Assembly: GCA_030615865.1 (NCBI GenBank)
Contig: JAUWYK010000083.1
Span: 1 to 7,214 of the forward strand
DNA length: 7,214 nucleotides
Direction of reading: 5' to 3'
Source of the DNA: Dehalococcoidia bacterium
Lineage (GTDB): Bacteria > Chloroflexota > Dehalococcoidia > Dehalococcoidales > JAUWYK01
The position numbers and the translations under genes were made by a program. This document shows, one piece after another, positions 1-5,427 of the stretch; position 1 is the stretch's first letter; each line of letters starts with the position of its first letter. The notes under the pieces were generated by a model. It searched no databases and was not told the DNA's origin. It saw only the letters and a program-made list of their open reading frames with translations.

Positions 1-530
1 CCGGCTCTGGTTAGCAGGTAATGGACTAGGTTGAATTCTGTGGGCGTCAGCCTTATCTCTTTGCCTTCCTTGAAGACCCTCTGCTCAGCCAGATTAATCC
101 TGAGTAGGTGGTCAGCGAATTCCACTTGTTCCCGGGATTGGTACAGCTCAGCACGGCGGAAAATAGCCTGTACCCGAGCTGCAAGTTCTGCCATCCCCAC
201 CGGCTTGGTGCAGTAGTCATCGGCACCACGGTTAAGTGCCTGCACGATATCCTCCTCACTTTCCTTGACCGTCAGCATGAGTATTGGGACCTTTGACACT
301 TGACGAATGCGTTGCAGTACCTCCCAGCCATCTATGTCGGGGAGGACAATATCTAGAATGACCAAATCTGGCTGCTGGATGCGAACTAATGAGATGCCTT
401 CATAGCCAGTGTAAGCTTTGAGAACCTTCACCTCAATCCGGCTTAGGTTGTGCTCAATAAGTCTTACCAGCAGGACATCATCATCAATTATGAGCACTTT
501 TTTCTCTTCTTGTTTAGTTTCCTGAACCAA
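1..530 (-). CDS. OmpR/PhoB-family response regulator, C-terminus cut by window edge
   Basis: DNA-binding response regulator; 176 codons are visible before the left edge. Residues 11-125 form a receiver domain with the acidic pair D16/D17 (IIDDD), phospho-acceptor D60 (in VILDIVLPD), T87 and K109 (TKP). After a linker (about 126-142) a winged-helix domain begins; LTPTEFNLVHYLL at about 161-173 is the hallmark start of the OmpR/PhoB effector domain, but the recognition helix is outside the window. I chose TTG at 530 because AGGAG lies at 540-536 with a 5-nt spacer and no ATG or GTG precedes the receiver; GTG near residue 12 would cut into beta-strand 1. The start overlaps the end of the upstream lone receiver gene by 17 nt, which suggests translational coupling. 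It is the only gene in the cluster with a visible transcriptional output, so it is probably the terminal effector. Family assignment is secure; target genes are unknown. Confidence 0.93.
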   Translation of the reverse strand, partial: MVQETKQEEKKVLIIDDDVLLVRLIEHNLSRIEVKVLKAYTGYEGISLVRIQQPDLVILDIVLPDIDGWEVLQRIRQVSKVPILMLTVKESEEDIVQALNRGADDYCTKPVGMAELAARVQAIFRRAELYQSREQVEFADHLLRINLAEQRVFKEGKEIRLTPTEFNLVHYLLTRA

Positions 531-891
531 GGTATCTCCTTACGGTGTTAATAAACTCCTGGACATTGATGGGTTTAGCGATGTAGCCGTTACAGCCAAT
601 TTGCAATATCTTTTCTCTGTCCCCTTTCATAGCGTAAGCAGTTAGTGCTAGGATAGTAGTATCTCTGGTCATAGCCTTGGCTCTAAGTATCCTGACCAGT
701 GTCATGCCATCCATATCAGGTAGTTGCAAATCCATCAGGATAAGGTCAGGAAGAGTAGATTCAATTTGTTTCAGCGCCCCCTGGCCCGTGGCTGCCTTAA
801 CCACAGTATATCCCTCTATCTCCAGAACATGCTGAGCTAGCCTCATGTTCATAAAGTCGTCTTCCACAAGCAGTATCCTCTTATTGGGCAT
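514..891 (-). CDS. Single-domain receiver protein (CheY/DivK-like)
   Basis: A 125-residue protein consisting only of a receiver domain, with no output domain. The phosphorylation site is complete: acidic residues E10, D11 and D12 (LVEDDFMNMRL, a DivK-like start), phospho-acceptor D54 in LILMDLQLPDMDG, switch residue T84 and K106 in AKP. Such proteins work by phosphorylation-dependent protein contacts or as phosphate shuttles or sinks; which applies here cannot be read from sequence. The ATG at 891 overlaps the stop of the upstream receiver-kinase gene by 11 nt and has AGGGGA at 906-901 with a 9-nt spacer. Its 3' end overlaps the next gene by 17 nt. Tight coupling to the hybrid kinase upstream suggests that kinase as its phosphodonor (inference). 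There is no flagellar or CheA context, so I give it no che symbol. Confidence 0.93.
   Translation of the reverse strand: MPNKRILLVEDDFMNMRLAQHVLEIEGYTVVKAATGQGALKQIESTLPDLILMDLQLPDMDGMTLVRILRAKAMTRDTTILALTAYAMKGDREKILQIGCNGYIAKPINVQEFINTVRRYLGSGN
536..540 (-). promoter_or_regulatory. Shine-Dalgarno that selects a TTG start
   Basis: AGGAG on the minus strand lies 5 nt before TTG at 530, inside the 3' end of the upstream receiver gene. It is the main reason for choosing the non-ATG start of the OmpR-type regulator. Confidence 0.7.
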
Positions 892-2059
892 CTAGGTGTC
901 TCCCCTTTCTGGTAATGGGGATGGAAAAGGTGAAAGTACTGCCGCAGCCCACCTCGCTTACCACCCAGATGTTACCGCCGTGAAGTTCTACCAGCCTCTT
1001 AGCTATTGATAGGCCGAGCCCCGCCCCTTGTCCACTGTCGCTGGGGCTCCTTCGTATCTGACCAAACTCCTCGAATATCCTTTGCTGTTCTTGGGGGCTT
1101 ATGCCGATACCATTATCAATGACCGAACAGTGGAGCAGATGGGGGTTTTCCAGCTGGCAGATTAACCTTATCCTGCCTCCTCGGGGGGTGAATTTGTGGG
1201 CATTGGAGAGAAGGTTTATGAAGATTTGCCTCATCTTGGGCTCGTCGGCAAATATTGAGTTTACACCTTCACCTATCTCTATTTTCAGAGTCTGCTTCTT
1301 GGTGGTAAGCATAGGTAGAACGGTTATCTTGACATCCTCAAGCAAAACTGTCAGATCAAACTCGCCGGGCTCCATGGTCATCTTGCCTGACTCTATCTTG
1401 GAAAGGTCGAGTATACTGTCAATGAGGTGGAGAAGGTGCTCGGCACTGATATGGATGTAACCAAGAAATTCCTCGTGAGTTGCTTGGTCAGCAGGCGACA
1501 TTTTCTTAGAAAGCAGTACCTCTGAGAAACCAATGATGGAATTTAGGGGGGTGCGCAACTCGTGGCTCATCCTAGCCGTAAAATCGGACTTTGCCTGGCT
1601 TACTTGTTCCAGTGCTCTGTTGGCTTCCTCCAGGCTTTTGTTGGATTGTTGCAGACTTTCTACCAGTTCCCGGTTCTCAATGAGCAGCCGCTGCTCTCTT
1701 AGGGCGTTGTTGATTGTGGTCTCCAACTCATTCATCGTCACCGGCTTGAGGATGTAGGCATATGCCCCTTCATTAATGGCATCCACTGCCGTTTCGATAC
1801 TAGCATGACCGGTTATCATAATTACCGCCGTCTCTGGATTAAGTTCCTTTGCCGTTTCTAGTATCTCTAACCCGCTGATATCGGGCAGTTTTATGTCAGC
1901 GATGACAACGTTGAACCCCTGCTTCCTGATAAGCTCCAGTGCTTCCTGTCCGTTGGTAGCCGTGGCTACCCGGTAGCCCATGTCTTCCAGGTTGGCTGAC
2001 AGGGTTTTGAGCGTGGCGACCTCGTCATCGGTCACCAAGATTTTCGTTGCCGAGGGCAT
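881..2059 (-). CDS. Receiver-histidine kinase hybrid (REC-HisKA-HATPase), cytoplasmic
   Basis: A 392-residue soluble protein with reversed hybrid order. Residues 5-120 are a receiver domain (D11/D12, phospho-acceptor D55 in VIADIKLPD, T83, K105 in LKP). Residues about 120-158 form a coiled-coil linker rich in Leu, Glu and Gln. Residues about 158-225 are the HisKA dimerisation domain with H166 in MSHELRTPLN. Residues about 268-385 are the HATPase domain: N-box N282/N286 (INLLSNAHKFT), G1 DNGIGI at 315-320, F-box near 328-333, G2 GQGAGLGLSI from 343. No membrane segment or PAS/GAF domain is visible, so input is probably phosphorylation of its own receiver by another kinase, which would gate autokinase activity (inference from architecture). 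It starts at ATG 2059, 3 nt after the upstream stop, with AAAGGAG at 2076-2070 and a 10-nt spacer. The stop overlaps the next gene. All catalytic motifs are intact. Confidence 0.94.
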   Translation of the reverse strand: MPSATKILVTDDEVATLKTLSANLEDMGYRVATATNGQEALELIRKQGFNVVIADIKLPDISGLEILETAKELNPETAVIMITGHASIETAVDAINEGAYAYILKPVTMNELETTINNALREQRLLIENRELVESLQQSNKSLEEANRALEQVSQAKSDFTARMSHELRTPLNSIIGFSEVLLSKKMSPADQATHEEFLGYIHISAEHLLHLIDSILDLSKIESGKMTMEPGEFDLTVLLEDVKITVLPMLTTKKQTLKIEIGEGVNSIFADEPKMRQIFINLLSNAHKFTPRGGRIRLICQLENPHLLHCSVIDNGIGISPQEQQRIFEEFGQIRRSPSDSGQGAGLGLSIAKRLVELHGGNIWVVSEVGCGSTFTFSIPITRKGRHLDAQ

Positions 2060-2062
2060 ATG

Positions 2063-2791
2063 TTACTTGCTCCTTTGCTGGGAAATCTCACCAACCACGG
2101 TTAATATCTTTTCCACATCAAACGGTTTATAAATGCAGGTGTAGGCCCCGTGGGAGATTGCCCTCCTTATCAGTTCTTCCTCAGAATAGCCAGTCATCAT
2201 AATCACGGCTGCTCCTGGGTCTATTACCTTCACCTGCTCGAAGATGTGGGCTCCATCTATATCAGGTAGCCTGATATCTAAAAATATGATGTCAAAGTGT
2301 TTTTCTTTAACTCTGGCCAGGGCTTCGGCGCCGGTTTCGGCAGCAAACACCCGATAGCCTCTTTCCTCCAAGATAGCCTTGAGGGTTTCCCGGTCAGCAA
2401 AGTAGTCATCCACCACTAGAATCAGCGTTCTGTGGAGGACGGACTCGATGATACTCACCACGTGCTCCATATCAAATGGCTTGTAGACCACAGCGTAGGC
2501 ACCCTCTTCCAGGGCTTCCCGTACCAGGTCTTCAACAGAATAGGCGGTCATCATTATCACCGCTGCCTGGGGATTGGTCTTCTTTACCTCACGGAAGGTC
2601 TGTACCCCATTAATCCCGGGCATCTTTATATCCATAAAGACGAGGTCAAAAGGAACTTGCTTGGCTGCCTCGATGGCTTGGTAGCCATTCTCAGCGAGGA
2701 CTACATTGTGCCCCTCATCTTCCAGTATCCCGCCTAGAGTCAGCCGACTACTCTTGAGGTCATCAACTACTAGGATATTGGTTTTCATCAT
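2063..2791 (-). CDS. Tandem double-receiver protein (REC-REC)
   Basis: A 242-residue protein made of two complete receiver domains and nothing else. REC1 (about 4-120) has D10/D11, phospho-acceptor D54 (VFMDIKMPG), T82 and K104. REC2 (about 122-238) has D128/D129, D172 (IFLDIRLPD), T200 and K222. The halves clearly arose by duplication: over residues 74-116 and 192-234, 23 of 43 aligned positions are identical, including AAVIMMT, GAY and YKPFD. The linker is nearly absent. Both acceptor sites look functional, so it may integrate two kinases, relay phosphate or act as a sink; no DNA-binding or enzymatic output is present. The start may be ATG 2791 or the adjacent in-frame ATG 2788. The ribosome site is weak (GGGA close by, AAGG farther upstream), in contrast to its neighbours. 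The 31-nt gap to the upstream kinase gene is the longest within the operon. Confidence 0.93.
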   Translation of the reverse strand: MMKTNILVVDDLKSSRLTLGGILEDEGHNVVLAENGYQAIEAAKQVPFDLVFMDIKMPGINGVQTFREVKKTNPQAAVIMMTAYSVEDLVREALEEGAYAVVYKPFDMEHVVSIIESVLHRTLILVVDDYFADRETLKAILEERGYRVFAAETGAEALARVKEKHFDIIFLDIRLPDIDGAHIFEQVKVIDPGAAVIMMTGYSEEELIRRAISHGAYTCIYKPFDVEKILTVVGEISQQRSK

Positions 2792-2822
2792 TTCCCGCTT
2801 TACCTTGTATAGTACTTGCCCT

Positions 2823-3992
2823 CTAAAATCTATTGGTGGGCAAGGAGAGGGTAAAGGTAGTCCCCTTTCCCACCTCGCTCTCTACCCTGATGTTACCCTC
2901 GTGCCGGTCCAAGATGCTCTTGCATACCGATAGCCCGAGACCAACCCCCTTAGCCTTGGTGGTAAACAAGGGATCAAAAATCTTGTTTATAATCGACTTG
3001 GGGATGCCACCTCCGGTGTCGGCAAACTCCATCTCCACAAATTCCCCTTTGCTGCTAGCCCGAATGTTAAGGCGACCACCTTCAGGCATTGCCTGCAGCG
3101 CATTGAGGGCTATATTAAGAAACACCTGCCGAATCTGGTCGGCATCCACCATCACCATAGGGAGGTTGTTAGCTATATCCTTGATTAGCTCAACATTTTC
3201 CGGCAGGGGGGTATGCTTGAGGGCATCCTCGAGTACTCCAGCTATGCTAACTGGCGAAACCGTTGGTTTAGCCACCCGGGAAAAACCGAGGAGGTCAGTT
3301 ATCACCTTGGTGGCAACATTAGCCTCATCGTCTATGATGTCAAGAAATTCCACCACCCGCGGTTCCGCAGCTGGCAGGTCAGTCTTGGCTATCCGTCTTT
3401 GTATGTAGAAAGCGGCGTTCTTGATTGCCCCCAGCGGATTGCGTAGCTCGTGGCCAACCCCGCTCGCCAGTTGCCCGATAACCGCCAGCTTCTCCGAGCG
3501 AATTAGCTGTTCCTGTGCCTCTATCAGCTTATCGTTGGCAGCTTGAAGTTCCTCGGAACGCTGCCGCAACGCAGACAACGCATTATTTATACTTTCTGCG
3601 AAGAGCCATGACATACAGGCTAGTACAAACGAGATCATTATTGCTGTTGCCACTACTCCCCACCCCAAGCCCGCCTCTCCAGAGACAGTAAAGGCAGTTT
3701 TCCCACCCATAAGTACCACGAATAATAGCAAAACGACGAAGCCACTTAGGAAAAGGTATACCGCTGCGTAGAATCTACCAGAGCGAGCCAGCCAGTAGCC
3801 TATGCCAGAGACGAGCAGTGCGGCGACAAGGGAAATAAGGCCGGATATCAATGATTGCATCCCTGTGGCGAGGACATAAACCAGGAATAGCCCTAATGTC
3901 CCCATAAGGAGCCATATCAGACTGTTGAGGAGGCGTGTCCTCCGCTTCAGCTCAGACTGCTCAATTTTAGCCCCGACCAATTGTTCGCCCAC
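2823..3992 (-). CDS. Four-helix membrane sensor histidine kinase (NtrB/HPK4-like core)
   Basis: A 389-residue inner-membrane histidine kinase. A basic N-terminus (KRRTR, 17-20) precedes four hydrophobic segments at about 22-42, 47-69, 74-96 and 110-132. The positive-inside pattern (KRRTR, ARSGR between TM2 and TM3) predicts both ends cytoplasmic and only short external loops, so there is no extracytoplasmic sensor domain and sensing would be within the membrane or by partners. A coiled coil (about 135-170) leads to HisKA with H181 in GVGHELRNPL, then HATPase: N-box N293/N297 (FLNIALNALQAMPEGG), G1 DTGGGI 325-330, F-box FDPLFTTK 339-346, G2 KGVGLGL from 349. The start is GTG 3992, supported by a near-perfect AGGAGGT at 4004-3998 that overlaps the cheR stop. 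The gap to cheR is 10 nt, so the two should be co-expressed. Its ligand is unknown. Confidence 0.94.
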   Translation of the reverse strand: MGEQLVGAKIEQSELKRRTRLLNSLIWLLMGTLGLFLVYVLATGMQSLISGLISLVAALLVSGIGYWLARSGRFYAAVYLFLSGFVVLLLFVVLMGGKTAFTVSGEAGLGWGVVATAIMISFVLACMSWLFAESINNALSALRQRSEELQAANDKLIEAQEQLIRSEKLAVIGQLASGVGHELRNPLGAIKNAAFYIQRRIAKTDLPAAEPRVVEFLDIIDDEANVATKVITDLLGFSRVAKPTVSPVSIAGVLEDALKHTPLPENVELIKDIANNLPMVMVDADQIRQVFLNIALNALQAMPEGGRLNIRASSKGEFVEMEFADTGGGIPKSIINKIFDPLFTTKAKGVGLGLSVCKSILDRHEGNIRVESEVGKGTTFTLSLPTNRF

Positions 3993-3997
3993 TTGTT

Positions 3998-4004
3998 ACC
4001 TCCT
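3998..4004 (-). promoter_or_regulatory. Strong Shine-Dalgarno fused to cheR stop codon
   Basis: AGGAGGT on the minus strand shares its first two bases with the TAG stop of the methyltransferase gene (4005-4003) and lies 5 nt before the GTG start of the membrane kinase. It decides that GTG start and suggests the kinase is translated strongly, by ribosomes finishing the upstream gene or arriving de novo. Confidence 0.75.
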
Positions 4005-4851
4005 AAATTTTGTTCCCTGTCTTCTTATATATCTTTGCCTTGGCATTAATACACTCTAACTTTGGGCGCAGACTATCTGTCGGCGTCTCTACCTCTCCCA
4101 AAACCAGGTAGCCGGGGGTAGCTAGTGAGTCATACACCATGCCCAGCACCTTCTCCTGGAGTTGCCTCTGCAGATATATCAGAATATTGCAACAAAACAC
4201 ACAGTCCAAGTTGGCAAAAGGCGGGGGGTTAGTTGAGACCAGGTCAAAATAGGAGAAGCTGACCATTTGCCTGATATTGCTGTTGACAACGTAGCCCTCG
4301 TCGTTGCTGGTAAAATAGCTTTCCAAAATAGCCAGGGGGAGGTTCTCCACCTCCTTTAGGGAGTATATTCCCTCCCTCGCCTCGGTTAGAGCTTGCTTAT
4401 TGATGTCGGAGGCATAGATTGATATCTCAAACTCCGGTAACCGGTTTCCCAGAAAATCGACAAGCATGATAGCTATGGAGTATGGCTCTTCGCCACGGGC
4501 ACAGGCAGCGCTCCAGATGCTCAGCCTCTGCTGTCCTCGGTTTCTTTTGTACGCCACCAGCTCAGGTAGCACCAGTTCGGCTACTTGCTGAAAGGTGTGC
4601 AGGCTTCTGAAGAAACCGCTTACCTTTATGGTGAGGTCATCGGCGAGCCTCTGATATTCTTCAGGGTGGCTATCCAGAAACCGCATGTATTCCAGATATG
4701 TTGTTGCCCCCGCGGCATATAACCTCCTTTGTAAACGGCGAGCCACTGTTCCGCGTTTATAATCTCGGAAATCGTGCCCCCCATCCCGATACACCTTCTC
4801 CAGGAGCAGGTCCAGAGCTTTGCCGTTGTTTTCTGCGCTTATATTTTCCAT
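4003..4851 (-). CDS. cheR: CheR-family protein-glutamate O-methyltransferase
   Basis: A 282-residue SAM-dependent methyltransferase of the CheR family, whose known members methylate glutamates of chemoreceptors. The helical N-terminal CheR domain spans about 10-80 (basic YKRGTVARRLQRRL at 31-44, then KVSGFFR at 76-82, matching the usual VTxFFR). The SAM-binding Rossmann domain follows: WSAACARGEEPYSIAI at 113-128 (motif I), ASDIN at 147-151, a short beta-subdomain region around 170-204, and FCCNILIYL at 219-227. The family usually has CRN in that last motif; here the Arg is Cys221. The C-terminal LGEVETP replaces the usual GHSE-like motif. Length and domain order are normal for a stand-alone CheR. 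It is the first gene of the operon, starting at ATG 4851 with a modest AGGG at 4862-4859. No CheB, receptor, CheA or CheW is in view, so its substrate is unknown and it may be a diverged, non-chemotaxis member. Confidence 0.92.
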   Translation of the reverse strand: MENISAENNGKALDLLLEKVYRDGGHDFRDYKRGTVARRLQRRLYAAGATTYLEYMRFLDSHPEEYQRLADDLTIKVSGFFRSLHTFQQVAELVLPELVAYKRNRGQQRLSIWSAACARGEEPYSIAIMLVDFLGNRLPEFEISIYASDINKQALTEAREGIYSLKEVENLPLAILESYFTSNDEGYVVNSNIRQMVSFSYFDLVSTNPPPFANLDCVFCCNILIYLQRQLQEKVLGMVYDSLATPGYLVLGEVETPTDSLRPKLECINAKAKIYKKTGNKI

Positions 4852-4866
4852 GTTGGAGCCCTGCCT

Positions 4867-4874
4867 CCCCCCCC
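4867..4874 (-). repeat. G8 homopolymer in the cheR leader
   Basis: Eight consecutive G on the minus strand, followed by AGG, lie between the predicted transcription start (about 4884) and the cheR start codon. The 3' end of the tract forms GGAGG (4868-4864), a Shine-Dalgarno-like sequence, but 12 nt from the ATG, which is far. Tract length could vary by slippage, or be miscalled in sequencing. Confidence 0.6.
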
Positions 4875-4890
4875 AACTTTGGTTAGGCTA

Positions 4891-4920
4891 ATTGTACCAT
4901 AAAGGCAAAAAAATTGCCAG
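4891..4920 (-). promoter_or_regulatory. Candidate sigma70 extended -10 promoter of the cheR operon
   Basis: On the minus strand TACAAT (4896-4891) is preceded by TGG, giving an extended -10 (TGnTACAAT, five of six -10 bases). An 18-nt spacer upstream is CTGGCA (4920-4915), a four-of-six match to TTGACA. Predicted transcription starts near 4884, giving a leader of about 33 nt. It is the only convincing promoter found between the GC hairpin and cheR, so it probably drives the whole six-gene operon. Confidence 0.55.
4904..4918. repeat. Inverted repeat over the cheR -35 region
   Basis: GGCAA-AAAAA-TTGCC is a perfect 5-bp dyad with a 5-nt A/T centre. It overlaps the -35 element and upper spacer of the predicted cheR operon promoter, a suitable place for a repressor. 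The stem is short and A/T tract chance is real, so this is only a candidate operator. Confidence 0.3.
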
Positions 4921-5088
4921 CAGTCACCTAATGGGGTGCTTAAATGGGTTAAAATGAAGTTGGAAACGGGGGTTGCGGTGTGATGAAGGCGTGACTTAAT
5001 GGGGGTTTAGTGGACAGTAGGCATTATGGGGCTGAGGGATGGAATTGATTGGCGCCTGTTTATGAGCCGTGGGTGGCGGAAGCATATT
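4921..5088. other. Non-coding spacer between Cys4 gene and cheR promoter
   Basis: Apart from the 17-bp repeat copy at 5007-5023, I see no gene, RNA or promoter here. The plus strand is G-rich with recurring AATGGGG/TTATGGGG-like words (around 4929, 4998 and 5023), which look like low-complexity drift and not an ordered array. Confidence 0.4.
5007..5023. repeat. 17-bp dispersed repeat, copy A
   Basis: TTAGTGGACAGTAGGCA here matches 5957-5973 at 16 of 17 positions (G versus T at the sixth). Copy A is in the non-coding gap before the cheR operon; copy B overlaps the -35 box of the plus-strand kinase promoter. Copy A has no matching -10 box at the right distance, so it is either a regulator site or a decayed promoter copy. 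Confidence 0.45.
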
Positions 5089-5125
5089 ACCGGCGGCGAT
5101 GCGTCTTCTGTCTGTGGCCGCCGGT
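5089..5125 (-). other. GC-rich hairpin at the end of the XRE/Cys4 unit
   Basis: ACCGGCGGC (5089-5097) and GCCGCCGGT (5117-5125) form a perfect 9-bp stem with a 19-nt loop. On the minus strand the first stem base falls on the last base of the TAA stop of the Cys4 gene. Such a strong stem at a gene end fits termination or 3'-end protection, and would insulate the cheR operon from upstream transcription. There is no U-tract on either strand, so it is not a canonical intrinsic terminator. Confidence 0.5.
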
Positions 5126-5394
5126 TAAGCCTCTTGTGGAAATGTGCACCTTCCGTTTTTCCACCAATAACAGGAAGGAAAGCAAGCTAGTCCTAGTGGA
5201 CATTTGGTAGCCTGGGTCAGGACGTCTTTTATTATCTCTGGCCAGTAGCGAAATTCTAGGTTGAGCCTGCTCTTCACCAGCTCAATAATCTCATCAGTTA
5301 CCTGCTCTATGGGTATTCCCAGCTCTTTGGCGCAAGCCGGGACCTCATCTTTAGTCAGCATGAAGATAATGTCTTTCTGGTAGCTTTTTGACAC
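5125..5394 (-). CDS. Small four-cysteine protein of unknown function
   Basis: An 89-residue cytoplasmic protein that I do not recognise as a named family. Residues 1-60 look helical and charged (KDEVPACAKELGIP, then an amphipathic stretch with EIIELVKSRLNLEF), without signal peptide or membrane segment. The C-terminus has four cysteines, C65, C71, C75 and C83, in the pattern C-x5-C-x3-C-x7-C, with an aromatic YWW between the third and fourth; this suggests a zinc or Fe-S site (inference). A fifth cysteine is C21. The start is GTG 5394, supported by GGAAGGA (5406-5400) with a 5-nt spacer. It lies 33 nt after the XRE regulator gene on the same strand, so the two probably form one transcript, and the protein may modulate or sense redox or metal state for that regulator. 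A GC hairpin overlaps its stop codon. Confidence 0.8.
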   Translation of the reverse strand: MSKSYQKDIIFMLTKDEVPACAKELGIPIEQVTDEIIELVKSRLNLEFRYWPEIIKDVLTQATKCPLGLACFPSCYWWKNGRCTFPQEA

Positions 5395-5427
5395 TTTTAT
5401 CCTTCCTCGCCCTGGTGGCTATTGTCC

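Noticed and set aside
53..259. Second minus-strand frame overlapping the OmpR-type regulator
   Set aside because: It is an out-of-frame shadow; the real frame shows continuous receiver and winged-helix motifs from 530 to the edge.
1101..1460. Open plus-strand frame of 119 codons opposite the receiver-kinase gene
   Set aside because: It is antisense to conserved HisKA/HATPase motifs, has no family resemblance or ribosome site, and is explained by the coding constraint of the minus-strand gene.
2833..3408. Open plus-strand frame of 191 codons opposite the membrane kinase
   Set aside because: It is long but fully antisense to an intact kinase; its composition is Ser/Arg/Leu-rich as expected of an antisense shadow, with no recognisable domain.
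4904..4918. GGCAA-A5-TTGCC dyad as an intrinsic terminator
   Set aside because: The stem is only 5 bp, and there is no T-tract after it in either direction; its overlap with the -35 box makes an operator more likely.
4861..5124. Possible small gene or plus-strand promoter in the gap before cheR
   Set aside because: Frames are short and unsupported, and the TGGACA of the repeat copy at 5011 lacks a -10 box at 16-18 nt.
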